Assembly: GCA_012295275.1 (NCBI GenBank)
Contig: CM022670.1
Span: 23,005,255 to 23,069,254 of the forward strand
DNA: 64,000 nt
Reading direction: 5' to 3'
Source: Chrysomallon squamiferum
Taxonomy: Eukaryota; Mollusca; Gastropoda; Neomphalida; Peltospiridae
The notes beneath the pieces are model-generated. The model worked only from the letters and a program-made list of their open reading frames with translations, did no database searches and was not told where the DNA came from. The translations under genes were made by a program, and so were the position numbers. Below are positions 1 through 17,562 of the stretch, piece after piece (within the stretch, counting starts at the first letter, position 1; every line of letters begins with the position of its first letter).

Positions 1-1210
1 CTGGTTTTCCTCTTCTTCTGCCAGAAACCAAGAAAAAACAACAACAATACAAAATCCTTTATCTTAACAAGGTAGGTTTGAGGAATATCTTCTAAGGAGG
101 TAATTTTACGTTGTTGGCGGTGGGTTTTTTAAATTTATTTTATTTTATTTTATATTTTTTGTTTCTGATAAAATAATAGGAAAGAATGAAAAAAGGAAAT
201 TTATTTAACGACCACACATTAAAACTAATTATTCTAAATTTTGGGGGGCTAAAATAATACTAAAATAAATAAATAACTAAAGAACTTATTTATTTATAGA
301 GCTTTTATTGTTAACAGTTATTATGTTGTTGTCTTTTTTTTTCCTGATAACTAAGTCAAAGGAGGGTATAAATGCATTTTTATTTATTTCAAAACACTGT
401 AATATGAACATTCTCTTCAGTGAGCAAAAACTGATTTTGTTTTTATAAGTATCTTCAAACAGCATGTAGCAAGCTTTACCCTCTGAAAAACAAATGACTC
501 GAAAGATAAACATTCGAAAATATAAACATCCATTAATGAAGAATGATCTCAGGACACAAATATATTTCTTATTAATAACATTTTTTTTTTTTACATATAT
601 AAATTAAAACATCCATAAAAGAATGATCTTGTTTTCATTAATCGTTTGTTTTAGTTATGTGTATAAATTATAAACATCCCTTAATTAAGAATCTCATGAC
701 ACAAATTTATTTTTTAAAAATAAATAAAGTTAATAAATAAAAATAAAACTTGTTTCATCGATCGTTTGTTTCGGTAACATAATGGAGTTAGTTATAATCT
801 ATGTTTTCTTTTAAAAATAAAGCATTACTTTGAGATTACTTTGATATATATATAGTAGATTGACACAGACAGACAGCGATGGAATGAATATACATAAGCC
901 GACACATTTTCTGAAAATGGTGTATTCTCCCTTATAGTGGAAATAAATTTTAAGAAGAAGATTTTGATGAAAAAAAAAAAATTAATAATAAAAATAAAAA
1001 TAAATTAGTTAAATAAATAAATAAATAAATAAATAATTAAATAAATAAATAAATAAATAATTAAATAAATAATGAATAAACAAAACCACAAAACAGTAGG
1101 AAGGGGAGCACCTACTTACACAGTCTTGATATCTGAATGCAGTAATTTAAACATATTAGTATTTACAGTAATAATGTTAACTATTGGGAGTTATTCATAT
1201 TTTCTTTCAG
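1..1210. other. AT-rich non-coding flank
   Basis: No coding region is recognised here. The stretch is AT-rich with poly(T/A) runs and an interrupted (AAAT)n array at about 1012-1073. It ends in a splice-acceptor consensus (pyrimidines plus CAG at 1201-1210) placed directly before the lectin ATG, so an unseen 5' non-coding exon of that gene probably lies in or beyond this stretch. Confidence 0.6.
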
Positions 1211-4372
<3,162 letters not shown>

Positions 4373-4414
4373 ATGACACAAAACTATCTGTACACAAAAT
4401 ATTAAAAATTTAAC

Positions 4415-4420
4415 AATAAA
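4415..4420 (+). promoter_or_regulatory. Polyadenylation signal AATAAA of the lectin gene
   Basis: A canonical AATAAA lies 43 bases after the lectin stop codon and is followed by a G/T-containing stretch. It is the nearest plausible 3' end signal for the gene. Confidence 0.55.
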
Positions 4421-4682
4421 ACAAATTCTGGTGAGCAGAGTATATCAGCTGTCTTTGTAATGATGTTTGTGTGCTTGCCGTTTTCTTATCAAAATGTTAG
4501 AGAAAAAATATGGTCTCTTGGATGACACATTTCGTCCTATTTTGAGACCAATATCATGATAACGTCTCAATACTTCCTTTTCTTTTTCTTTAAAAAAAAA
4601 AAAAAATCTTGAATATTAAATTGCATTTGTTCAAATAATAGCTATGTTAATCCAGATTTATTTCCAACTTTTTTAATAAACG

Positions 4683-4714
<32 letters not shown>

Positions 4715-5511
4715 TATTCGACGCATTAATATTGATATTAAACATGCACTGAAATAAATGCATTTGTTTAATCTGTTCCTAGTTTCTTTAGTCACCTGTC
4801 CATGAGTTCATGTAGAAACAATTTCGTTACTGTGGTTTTTATTTAAGACTGTAAATGTATAAATGGTTTTTATTCTGTTATGTTACATATACTGCGGATT
4901 ATCATGTATTTAACAAATATAAATATACGCATTTACATACATGGACATGAACACACGGGACAAGGTGATCACAGCTCACAACATTTCAGAGGGATAACAC
5001 TCGTTCCAGAAACACACTGAATGTCGAAATTGTCAGATGCAAATTTTATGATAATGAAACCTAAAGATGCAGTCAAGGAAAATGAAAGGAAAACAACTGA
5101 ATGAGATGAATTGTCATAATATTTCATTTATTCGAATGATAACATAAATTTAATTTAAACTGCGTTAACAAACAAAAAAAACAACAAATAAACAAACATA
5201 CATACATATATACACACATACATATACATACATATATACGTACGACACATACCTACTTACGACATACATATTATATACAAGTATATGTTTATATAGATAC
5301 ATGTGATATGTGTGTAATATATTTGTATGTAATGACCAGTGTAAAATCCGTATCTCTTAAACAAAAGGAAAAAGGAAAGAGACAATGGAAGATGAACGAA
5401 TAGCTGATAGGGATAAGAAATTACCTTGTCGAAGAACGAGTAACAGTTGATGCATCAAGTATATATTTCAGCACGATTTGTCAGCCAGTGGTGTCTCTGT
5501 ATATATATATC

Positions 5512-5567
<56 letters not shown>

Positions 5568-5944
5568 TATATGTTGTTTTATACAATACTGGTTATTTTT
5601 AGTAACATTAAACACAAGTATTGATTCCTTACGTCCTGTAGAACAATAAACTGAAGTGTTCAGAAATTAAACATTTAAGATGCTGAAATAGGAGACATAT
5701 TTAAAGTCTGACATACTATTATATAAAACATCCAACAACTGGGTTAGCTGATGGTAGTGACAAATACCAAGCATGTCATGAAATATATTATAATGTAGTG
5801 AAGGAAACTAAATATAACAGACTGATTTAATTACGACGATTTAGTTTTACGTTTAATGTATCATATATTTATATTTCTTTTCAACATACAGTTTTATTGT
5901 AATTAATTTAATAATAATATATAAACACACATATTTATGTACGT

Positions 5945-5978
<34 letters not shown>

Positions 5979-7860
5979 ACTTATTATTATTACTTTCTTC
6001 TGTTTCAGCCACTTACCCACAAATACTTTCACATAAACGAACATATGTAGATAACAAAAACACAGAAAGTAAATAACCTTTTTGTGAGTTGGTTTGATTA
6101 ATGTCTGATGTTCGTAACTAACCTGTTTCCTCTTAAAGCATTACAGACAATACCATCCTTCAATGCAGACGTCATACGGTAACAACAGGTCAATTTAGGC
6201 ACCTGGCCGGACCAGTTATTTTTTATTACTTAACTAACTATTCAACAGAAATAGCAGCAGTAGTAGAAATAATTGTTTTTGTTTAATTCTGACAAGGGGG
6301 GGAAAAAAAAATAAATAATAATAATAAAAAAATTACAGGCTTCTAATAATATTCGGGTTCAGACACTGCATCTGGTTTAACGTAAGGGAAATAACTCATT
6401 GAAAAAGAAAGATAATCAGAAATTGTTTTTCTCCATCAAAATAATTTCGCGCGTCATTTATCCAGCTTGAAAATAGTTAATGTAAGTAAACACTGATTAT
6501 GTTTAACAAATCTTTATTTCAGATGTTTTTTGTGACAGATTCAGTTTTATGGATATGCTAACGAAGAGAAAGACAGAGGGGAATTAGTGTTTGTATCCAG
6601 TGCTAAAACCGGTTTCGGATGACAAGTTCCGCGTGGACGTGTAAACACTGATAATCATCATCATCATCATCATATTCGCCATTAAGGTTGAATAACTAGG
6701 ACAGGGTAATTGTCTTTGAAATAGGACACCAATTTTTAAAAGTTAACCGATTTACTGTTAAATCAAAACCTTTTTACGAAATTAATATTTTATTTTTTAA
6801 ATACTTTAAAAAAAAAAAAAAAAAAAAAAATTACTGTCAGTGAAGGTAATTTATTATTATTATTATTATTTAATTTTATTATTATTATTATTATTATTAT
6901 TATCTTCAAATTAAACAGTTTTAATTAATAAAAGATGGTTAACTTACTCGTTTTAAGAATAAAATGATTTAGCAAGAGTAACTTTTACTACAGGTATGAT
7001 ACAAGAAAAAGAGAAAAATGATAAAAAGAGAATATTACAAAATATCTGTAAGTATAATTATTTAAATATTTATGTATATCAGTACTTGAACATAACATAA
7101 ATATATTGGTAACATTTTGCTCAGTGTAACGTTTAGGTGTGACAGTACTGAAGACGTTTGTTATGTGTATAAGTATATAGCAGCAAGAAAGCAGTGAAGA
7201 TTTAATAATTTTGTACATTAATATTAGCTGTGTGAGACAACAAAGTTTGCTGTTATTTTGAAAAATGGAAAAAGGCACAGGCTTAATTTTTTCACAACAC
7301 AACTGTATGAATGTGTTAAAATTATAATAGTTTACATATTTTATATCACTGTACTTTTCATTTTGTAATTTAAACACATGTTGCCAAAACACAGACACAC
7401 ACAAGCATACACAGACACAAAGACGCAGACAGGGACACCCAGCCACATACACTGATAAACTTCATAAAGAGACAATGACATTGGGAATTTGTCGTAGCAG
7501 ATGTAGTTTTATCATAATTTTCTCTTTTGAATTTTGAATATTTAATAGCTACTTTTATCTATCCCTCCCTTGCTGGTTTATTGGATTATTTTATATTCTG
7601 TTTCAAAACATCTGAGCTTTATTCATGTTTGATGTTTTTAGAAATGTTTATAAATTACTGCAGAATGAATATAAATGGATTTTCTTGGTTTGTTTTATTT
7701 ATTTTATTACATTTTTTTAAAAATAAAGTGTAGATATTTATTGCTGTTACTTCTTTTTTTATTGTTGTTGTTGTTGTTGTTTTCTTTCTGTTCTGAACTG
7801 TTTTGTTTTGTTATATATTTGAGGTTTTCAGTAATAATGTCATTGCTTTATTTCAACCAG
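4421..7860. other. Intergenic region between lectin and TTLL15-like gene
   Basis: No coding exon is recognised. It contains poly(A) at about 4683-4712, (TG)n at 5513-5567 and 5946-5968, poly(A) at about 6808-6830, and (TTA)n at 6850-6902. The end of the stretch (7849-7860) is a pyrimidine-rich acceptor, so the promoter and a 5' non-coding exon of the TTLL15-like gene should lie here, but I cannot place them. Confidence 0.5.
5513..5567. repeat. (TG)n microsatellite
   Basis: About 55 bases of uninterrupted TG dinucleotide in intergenic DNA. Confidence 0.95.
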
Positions 7861-7872
7861 GATGAAGAGAGA

Positions 7873-8515
7873 ATGACAGAATCAAAGTTCAGACTCAAGT
7901 CTCCCACCAACCTCATTTACGTTGTGGCAGTGATTCTTTTCCTCGGAATTTTGTTGACGTTACTCAATATTTATGAGCTTAACAAAATGAAGGAAGATCA
8001 CTCTGTTTTACACAATAGTTTATCTCTGCCATTTGTAGAGGGGAAGGAAGGCAAAACAGTGTCTCATCAACCTGTGGTGTGGATTTTAGGGAAAAATGTA
8101 CGTGTTAAACAACAGTAATAGAAAGATGTCGTACAGGTCATATACTAGTTTTTCATCAGATAATGAATGTACATGATACTGAAACAGAATTTTTTCCCCT
8201 GTTGTTATTATTTAGAGAATTAATATTCATTTTATTTATTTTCAGTGTTCTTTTTAAAATTATTATTATGATTGGTTTATTTTATTTATTAAATAGATGG
8301 TGGTGGATTTAGTTTTTTTTTGTTGTAAATAAATGTTTGTTTTTTGCCAGTTAGAGACAGGGTACTTGAAGCATGTGTTTGCTGTGTTTGAGAGATTCAA
8401 CTATGCATTTGGTGACAAGGATTCTGATTGGGATGTGTTGTGGTCACATGACTATCCTTTTACATCACTTTCTAAACAACTGACAATACTGAAACCACAC
8501 CAGAGGGTGAGTTTT

Positions 8516-8562
<47 letters not shown>

Positions 8563-11500
8563 TATCATAATAATGTAATAGTAATAGTAGTTGTAGCTGC
8601 AGTTACAGAAAACAAGTAATAGTAGTAGTAGCAACATTTGAAATAATATCATTACATACATTGTTTTTTCTTGATTTATCTTTTATTTTATTTTATTTGC
8701 AGGTCAATCATTTCCCAGGTTCAGGTTACATCACAAACAAAGTCAGTCTAGCCACCACAGCGATGAAATTCATTCCAAAAGCATTCCAGTTACCAGCACA
8801 ACAAAAACAGTTTCTAGAATATGTGAGTGGAAGAATGTTTATGTTTTATTTCAAATATTGAAATTAGGTTGTTAGATTCCAACCACTACATATAACGTTA
8901 GAAAATCTACATGAGTATTAAATTTTTTTAGATTCTGACTTACACTATTCTTTTATGTAGATCTACAGATGGAAATGATTAATTTATTATAGATTTCAAT
9001 TTCAGAGCAAGTTAAATCCAGATGTTAAATGGGTTCAGAAGAGTAACAACCATCGTGGAGTATCAATTCGTGAAGTTGAAGGTACTCAGTTTGTGACTTG
9101 ATCTCGTTGGTTAATTAAAAGTATTACTATAGCTTCAGTGAGTGTGCTTTAAAATTGTTTCTCTTTTAAACACTTGTTCAGCTAAATGTTCAAAGATTCA
9201 TTTCGATAATCACTTTTTTTGCAGTTTTGTACTTGAAATTGTAAACCCAGAATGGAGGTACAGTTTAAAAAAAAAAAAAAAAAGTTTTACTTGATTTTGG
9301 TGTTAATTCTGGTTGACGGTTTTTAAAAAATATTTTTTAAAGATTTTCGGAAATGGGCGATGGCATGTTGCTTCTTTAAAACTGTTGTTTTCATAACCTT
9401 TTTTTTGTTTTGATGAAGGATGGTGAAGAGTTATTCACTTTTTTTTTTATTTTGTTTTATGTTTCATTTTGACTTTGCAGTGTGTGTTCTGATTAAAACA
9501 GCTTTCTTACCTTAACCAAAGAATTATTAAAAATTTTTAGATAACACTTCATTAAAACGTCATTCAGAATCCTAGAAAAATAATATATATATATATATTA
9601 TTATAATAATAATAAATATTATTATTGTTTGTATTGTAAGATGATTTTAGAAATATTATAATAAATATTGATAAAATAATTTTTTTAAATTGTTAATAAA
9701 TTATTTAATGTTTTAATTAGTTTTTAATTATTATTTACTCTTTTTAAGTTCAGAATTTTATCTTTCCATTTTTAATTCAAATGTCATTTCTGGAATGATT
9801 TTCAGCAGTTCATTTAAATTATTCTGGTTATTGTTGTCATTATTGTTCTGTTAAATATTACTTCTCTAACTTTTGTTGTTGTGACTGTTCATTCCACTTG
9901 TTTTGGTTATGTCTTTATTTTTTTTTTGGTTATTATTTTATTATTTATTTATTTGATTTATTTACTATATATTTGGACTATATGTTATCAGTTTTTTCAT
10001 ATCTCTATAGAACTGGATTTGACAAAAGAAGGATCATTTGTACAAGAATATGTATTGAAGCCATACCTCATAGATGGAAGGTAAAAATGTTAGCCTGTTA
10101 TAAAATATGTTTATTTTATGTTAACATTGCTAAAAAAATGTTAAAATGTTGTAAATATTGCTTTATGTGAGTGAAAATGTTTAAAAATATTGCTTTTTGT
10201 GATTTTAAAAATATTGCTTTTTATTAAAATGTTATAAAATATTGCATGTATAAATACTTTATTAATAGTTTTTTGTTTTTCATATATATGTATTTATATG
10301 AACTGTTTTTAAATGAATTTGTTTTTCAGGAAGTTTGATATTGGCATTTATGCAATTTTGACATCTATTAATCCTCTGCGTGTGTATATTGTGGAAGGAG
10401 AGGCCTTGTTTAGGTAGTATTTATTATTTATTTAATTCAATGCATTCAGAAAAGATTTTTGTTTTTGAAAATTTTATTAAGATATATTCACACATACATA
10501 AATTTCAGCACACACGTTTTCTATTTTAGAAAAACAGTTGTACTCTAGTTTTCTGATAAAAAGTTTTAAATAATAAATGGGATAGTACAAGAAAAGAAAG
10601 AAACAACAGAAATACAACAAAAACAACAACAACATCAAAGCACATAGTTTAATTTTGTAGTCAATGTTATCTAAACATTTAGTAATTGTGAAAAGCAATT
10701 ATACCTTTTGTATATGTCCTGCTAGCACTGGTTGAAACAGGAGATAACATTGATTGATTTAGATTATGCTAATATTTAATTTTTTATTCTCAACAAATAA
10801 CCTTATAATATTAAAATATTAATTTAATTTATGAAATGTTTAATATTCTAGATGATAATGCAAAAGGCTAATATTTTCATAAAGGAAAATAAAATAAAAT
10901 GTTTATATTTTTATATTTATAACACATACTTTTTTTTAGAAAAGAAAATTTTAAATAAATTGAATTACATTCCTGGTATTACTTTTCATTTTCAGATTTT
11001 GTAAGAAGGAATATTACCCATTTGATTCAAGTGTTCATGAAAAATACGTCGTTCAGGACAGCTATACACCAATGTGGGAGGTATGTTTTGACTCTTGTGT
11101 AACATGAAAGCTAAAATAGCCCTGTGCATCTGTCCTAGAGACTGTATTCAACATCTTTTTATCTTTAATAGCGTCATATTTCAAACAGAGCCTCAGATTA
11201 ATTTCAAATTCCAATTCAGTACACTTTTCTAAGATTTCTGGCATTTCCTTATATCTATCTTTATCACTGAAAAATTTAATGCTTGGTATAATTGGCCAAA
11301 ATATACTTAGTTTATCCTCATTTTCTCTGATATGAAAGGAATATAGCATCAATAAAAATATGAAATTATGCAGATGAAAATATTGTAGCCTTTAAGACTT
11401 GAGTTTTTTCTGTATTTCCTAATTATTTGTTTATACAAACAAGGTTAATTAATTTGTATTATTATTATTTGTTTTAAATACATTTCCTTCTTGATGATGT

Positions 11501-13828
11501 TAATTAAATTCAGAATAAGAACCAGTTCTTATTTTCATTTCCAGATTCCTTCACTGAAGAAAATCTATGAAGATCTGAACTATTCATTTAAAGATACATT
11601 CAACTATCATCTGCAGAAGTCAGGTAAGGTTCAGTTAGATTCTCTAAACTTCACCTGCTATTATTTGTGTATGCAATAATGTGTGTTGTATTTTTGTTAT
11701 TTGTAAAAAAGTAAGTTTACAATTAAAATTTAGTCATATATTTTCATCAGATATTTTATTTTTTGAACACAAGAAAATGAAGTGCACAGTACAGACAGAA
11801 TCTGTATAAAGTGAACACTGTTGTATGCATGACAAATAAAAAAACTTCATAAATTTTCCATAATACTTTTTAAAAAATTTAATTTTTAATTTTTAATTTT
11901 TGATTAAATCAGGTAAAGACTATAAAAAGGTTTGGCATGATATAAAAACAGCCATCCTCACAGTGTATCTGGACAAAGAAGCAAACCTCACTGATTCTGC
12001 CTGGAAATATAAATCAACCATGTAAGTATTTTATTATTCCATTCATTTCCACTTTATAAAGATATACATTTTTTAATTAAGATCAGTGTATGATGGTTAT
12101 ATGTGTGTATATGGTATGATGTTGTCATTTTCCATATTGGCACACCCTTGAGACACGTCTGATTGTCATATATATCATGTTGGTGCAGATTACCATCAGT
12201 TCAAACTTTTATCCTAGTCTTATCTTTTAACTCACATCACTGATTTGCAGCTGCTGTCTTATAATAAAATAAGATTTCACTCTGTTATTTATTGAATGAA
12301 AGTGCACTGACAAAATTGATTAAAGTAAATCTTAATATCTTAAATCTTAATGTGAATGAAAATCTGTTTTTGATCTTTTATTTTCTTAAAACAATATTGT
12401 TGATTATTGAAGGCCATTGTCCATAGAAAATTTCACACACACACACATACACAAAAAAACAACAACAAAAAAAAAGATCTTTAATCCATAACTTTATGTC
12501 CTAAAACTTTAAAGAGTATTGTGAATTTTAAAAATTCTGGAGTTCTTTAGTTTTCTCCTCTTGGATTCCACTTAGTACTCTAAGTCTTTTGTTTTGTTTC
12601 AGTGAGTGATTATAATGGATTTTCACTTCACGGAAATAGATATTCAGTGAAAATGTCTATAAAATGTTACATGTACAAGCATAACAAATATTTTATTTAA
12701 TGTTCAGAAATTGATTTTACCAATCCTTTTTATCACATTGCAGGAACTTTTTTGAAATGGTGAGATTTGATTTTGTTTTGGATGAAGATCTCAATGTGTA
12801 TTTAATGGAGGTAAGTATATTGTAAATGATTTTGTTTTGTGGTTTTAAACTTAATAGAACAATCAAATTCTGTGTCCCATATTATAATCCAGACATGAAC
12901 TTAGAACAGTCTGTGGTTAGAGCACATGTTAACTTGCAGTATGATGAGATGAGTCACATAACCTGTTGTATTCTATTTGCCCATTCCAATCAGTGCTCAA
13001 AGGCTTCTGTATTGTTATACATTTCTTATTAATTTCCTTTGTGTTAAAAAACCAGAGATCAGTAGTTTATGAAAGAAAAATGGTTAGTTGTTCCATAGGC
13101 TGTTACATTGAATTAACTTTTAAAATAAACATTTTATTTCACTCTTATCTTCAAATTTCACATTTCAGAATATTACTTAATCCATATTTCAGAATATTCA
13201 TTAATCCATATTTCAGAAATGTTCCTTCACTTTTGTCTTTCAGTCATTTTTATTTATTTCTTTTTTTGAGTAATCTAACTGTTTGTTGTTTTTGGTTTTG
13301 CAGGCTAACATGTCTCCCAATCTGTCATCAGGACACTTCAAAGCGAATGCACGACTTTATGAACACGTCCTATACAACACACTAGCACTGACAGGACTTG
13401 GAAAATTAGTGTCATATAATTATGCAAGAAGGTAGGCTTTTTAGTTACATATATATATATATTTTGTTTTTTAACTTTATTTTTTGCAGTTACTATACGG
13501 AATTCAAGTTATTTTCTTCTTATTATTTTTTTACGAAAAATTCATTTAGGTTATTGTTTTCCTGTTCAACTTTAATTCTAGTGTAGTTAAAAAATTTAAC
13601 ATATATTATTATTTTTGAAAATAAAAGTTTATTTTTCCAGGCCAGAAGACGAAGGGGAGATGACTGTGTCTGAGAAAGACATTAATGTTTTTCCTGATAT
13701 CTGTGACAGTGAAAAGTGCCGAAGTCACTGTTCAGACCTGGTAAGCTGAAAATATGTTTTTGTTTGTAGAGCAGAAAAGTAATCACATATAGTGTGTACA
13801 TCTATGTTTGTTTGTCTGCCTTCCTATT

Positions 13829-13859
<31 letters not shown>

Positions 13860-14845
13860 CTGTAGGAAGCATATATATATGTGTGTGTGTGTGTCTGTAT
13901 TTTGATATATATATATATCCATGTATGTTATCATGTTTTAAACTATACCTTTTTTCATCAACATTTGTCTGGCCAGTTTTCATTACTGTTACTATTGTTA
14001 TTCTTTGTAGTAATAATAATATTATTATTTTTGTTTCTATTACTTTTACAAGTGTAACTGTTATTGTTATTTTGCTATTTACTATTACTGTTATTATTTC
14101 TATTTTTCAGACTTGTAAGCTGTGTAATAAATGTTTAACAACTGAGTGGAAAATCACATTAAAACAAACTTACTTGGAGCACACTTCAAGAGGAACCTGT
14201 CGGAGACTTTTTCCAACAAATATGGTTGGTCTTAAATTAGCTTTGATTTTTAATCCAAACATTTAAATAAGTTATAAGTATGGACACAATTCCATACATA
14301 CAATGCATCAGTCTAACAAATCTTTTTTTACTAAAATAATAAAGGTTGAAGGATACACAGATGTAACTCGAACAATAATTAAAAATAATTTAAATTATAT
14401 TTCTATCATCATTATCATCATCATTGTTGTTAATTAATATTTAAAAAAATATGTTGAATAATGGTACTTATAGTCTTTCATCATAGAACAATACAATTCA
14501 TTTCAGTTATACTTTTTTCTTTAATTTCCTTTGTAATTATTATTTTTATTACTACTGCTGCCACTATTATTATTGTTTTTACTATTAGTATTTTTATTTT
14601 TATTACTAATATTAATGTTGTTATTACTACTACTGCTACTACTACTACTACTATTATTGTTGTTGTTGTTGTTATTTCTATAGCATGTGTTTTTTAATTT
14701 TTTTTTTTTTTAGACTCAGTCTGATGCAGAACATTTACAGTCTTTCATGTCATCTCCAGAATTTACAAAACTTAAAGAGAAAAATAAATTAATCACACTT
14801 TGGTTCCTTGGAAAATGCAGAGAAGATGTGGCCTTCTGCAGCTGA
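7873..14845 (+). CDS. TTLL15: TTLL15-like membrane-anchored tubulin-tyrosine-ligase-family protein, 14 exons, 514 aa
   Basis: Exons: 7873-8097, 8351-8506, 8703-8822, 9006-9081, 10011-10080, 10330-10413, 10996-11080, 11545-11623, 11913-12021, 12744-12810, 13304-13431, 13641-13740, 14111-14224, 14714-14845 (stop TGA). All introns are GT-AG and all phases agree, giving 514 codons. Residues about 14-34 are one membrane segment (LIYVVAVILFLGILLTLL). The TTL/ATP-grasp core follows: NHFPGSGYITNK (about 129-140), WVQKSNNHRG (176-185), EYVLKPYLIDGRKFDIGIY (205-223) with TSINPLRVY (227-235), and FDFVLDEDLNVYLMEANMSP (343-362), whose E and N match the usual metal-binding pair. A cysteine cluster (C-x4-C-x3-C-x4-C-x2-C-x2-C) fills about 420-445. 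The family ligates amino acids, classically glutamate to tubulin tails; this subfamily's substrate is not shown by the sequence. The ATG at 7873 was chosen because 7849-7860 is a good acceptor; an in-frame ATG at 7836 would apply only if that acceptor is unused. Confidence 0.92.
8519..8565. repeat. (AAT)n microsatellite in TTLL15-like intron 2
   Basis: About 45 bases of AAT starting 13 bases after the exon 2 donor. It lies within the intron and does not disturb the splice sites. Confidence 0.9.
13150..13220. repeat. Short direct repeat in TTLL15-like intron 10
   Basis: A unit of about 24 bases with the core ATATTTCAGAATATT occurs roughly three times in tandem with small changes. It resembles repeated acceptor-like sites (TTTCAG) but lies about 90-150 bases upstream of the acceptor actually used at 13303. 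Confidence 0.6.
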
Positions 14846-17560
14846 AAAAAAGCAATGAAGCGTGAAATAATGTTTTTAAAGCGTCACAGTTAAAATGCAG
14901 TGAATTCTGTTTTTTAAGTCAAAATCCATTTCAGAATAATGGCAGTAAACTGGAAACAGATATTTTCTATTAGACCATGATAATAAAAATTACATTTATG
15001 TCTTTATGTGGGAAAAACCATTCAAAATATTATTACTGTACTCTTTTGAAATTTCATTATGTTACAAAATTATTATACTGTACGATAAGCAATATGTTGA
15101 AAGTTGTTACATCATCATTTTATTTTCTGTTGTACCAACACTGTTGCCAGGGAAACACTTGATTTTAAAACTGATTGGCCCAGGTTTTTAAAGAATCTGT
15201 GCTGTTAAAAAAACTTGAGAAAAATATTGAAACTTGAGTTAGATAGAAGCAAAAATTATTTTACTGCACTTTTAATAAATCACTGAATTAAAATATATTT
15301 TATTTATAAAAAATATTTATTTTAATTAGAAACGAATTATTTTACTGATAGATTTTAGCAATGAAAGAATATTATTTATTAGGTTCATATTTTAAAACAT
15401 CTATTTTAGAAACATTAATATGCATGGTTTGAAAATTTACCATTGTTCCTGAGACTTTTTAAAAACTTGCTGCATGTCATATTAATTTTTATTGCTCACA
15501 TTATTGTATACTTTTATACCTTACACTGTCTTTCAGCTGTTGTTCTTTTATCTGTGCTCATGTTTTATATTGTGTGACCTGCAGTGAATGTGTGAAATTT
15601 TTATCATTTTTCTGTCAAACAACAATATTAGATGACTAAATAATGATTTAGTAATATTTTATGTATTATACATATTGTTAGAAATATTTACACCACTGAA
15701 GTTTTAATGTCATTTTATAAGTGCCTCATGTTGTGATACTGCACATAGAATCGGAGATTAAGTAGTATTTAGTTTTTAAAATATTAATGTTTCTTATGTC
15801 ACATACTTTTATTTTGACACCATTCCTCATTGCAGTAGTTTGAGTAATTAATCACAATATATGCCTAGATGAATGCTGGTAAATCATGGAATGCTGTGAG
15901 CTAGATTTTGGAAAAGTTATTTATAAACATTTTCAGCATCATAACTTGATGATTTGTTTCCTGTTGGAGTCTTTAGATAAGTATTTCTTTTTCTGACAAA
16001 ATATCAAATTATGACCGTATCATAATTACATTTTCAGAGTTTGTGAGTATATCCCTTTGTGACTTTTGTGCCGGTTTATTCAGATGTAATTATTTATTAA
16101 AATTTAGAAGTGTTTATTTATGTACAGTAGTTTATTTATTTCCTCTAATCATCAGATTAATGGTCTGACCATTTTAATTTGTGACGTTATCAGATGTATG
16201 CTTGTAAATATATGTGTTTTACAGAGCTGAGCAATAAATTACTGTTAAAAAGGATGATACAAAAACAAAAGAAAAAAAAAAGCAATATATAATTATTATT
16301 TATAAAATAAATTACTAAAACAAGCATTTTTATTGCATTTTTACACTCATACTTAACTAATACATACATTCCAATTTTTTTTAAAGCAATATTAGTCATA
16401 GAAATAAGTTTATTTTTGTTAAACACTTAAACATGTTTCAGAATTTTTTTTATTTTTATTAATTGTTATTGATTTAGCATTAACAATTAAAGAAACTAGA
16501 AAGTTCAAAACGAATTTTGAAAAATAAACAGAAGGGAAAAATATATACATCATATATTACACATTGATTATATTTTTCATTATATGATTGATTTTGTGGA
16601 TTTACATACTGGGCATTTTACTTGAAATTTTAACATTTATTTATTTTAACCTGTTTAGTGTTTAGATGGGTCATATTATTTTACATAAAATTTTTAATGT
16701 GGTAGAATTACATGGTTCCTGCTGTTTTACTTGACCTGTGAAAACATGATACAAAACACTGGACCTTCTGATATAGCTCTGTATGCTCTGACTTTTCATA
16801 CTGTCACTATCAATAAATTAAAATTTAAAGTCATTAAAAGTTAATATACTCATGAGATTAACTTTGTAATAAAACATTGTTATCTCTAGGTCATCAGTAG
16901 TATTGTTTTCACATATATATATATATATTTCTACTTAACATGCTCAAATACCAGAATTATATATTAAATACATCTTTATTCTGAACTTAATTATTTTATT
17001 TTTAACATATTTTCATAATTTGGCATAAATAATGTGTATCAGTTGTGAGTACTCAATGTATAAATGAATGAATTTCAGTTTTAATCATTATTTTTGTATC
17101 ATGTTAGTATCCCAACAAAAAATAAATAACAAGACCAAACTCCATTATGACAAAACTAGACAGAACTCCACTGGCACAAAATCCCTCTAAGATAAAACCA
17201 AAACTGGACAGAATTCCACTAGGATAAAACCACACTGGACAAGACCACTTTGGACAAAACTTCACTAAGACGAAACACACTGGACAAAACCACAGTAGAC
17301 AGAACTGCACTCGTTCAATAACCAACTTCACTCCATCTTAAACATACTATAGAAAGCAACAAAAAAAAAGATAAAAAAAAAAAATTCTTCTTATTCATAA
17401 CACATACATACCAGAATCTTCTATCCACTTGGAAATGTCATTGTCAGGATTATTTGATTAATCTTGTCCTTGGTTGTTATTTCTTTATTTCAAGTAACAT
17501 TGTGTTGTATTTCTAAAAAGTTGATACCTTTGGTGAAATAAATATGTTATTAATTCATTC
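14846..17560 (+). other. Probable long 3' untranslated region and 3' flank of the TTLL15-like gene
   Basis: The stretch after the TGA stop is AT-rich and without coding potential. Several AATAAA signals occur, at about 15270, 16233-16238 and 17537-17542. The last is followed within about 25 bases by a TG-rich stretch, as expected for a cleavage site, so the 3' UTR could reach about 17.56 kb. Which site is used cannot be decided from sequence. Confidence 0.4.
17140..17315. repeat. Degenerate short tandem array with a TGGACAAAACCACACT-like unit
   Basis: About ten diverged copies of a 16-19-base motif (GACA.AAC..CACT) follow one another. Copies vary in length and have substitutions at several sites, which suggests an old minisatellite. 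A minus-strand reading frame through it (17331-17104) is periodic and judged non-coding. Confidence 0.6.
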
Positions 17561-17562
17561 GA

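Noticed and set aside
11062-11352. A 96-codon minus-strand frame with protein-like composition inside a TTLL15 intron
   Set aside because: It overlaps an exon of the well-supported plus-strand gene at one end and has no splice or polyadenylation context. I recognise no homologue.
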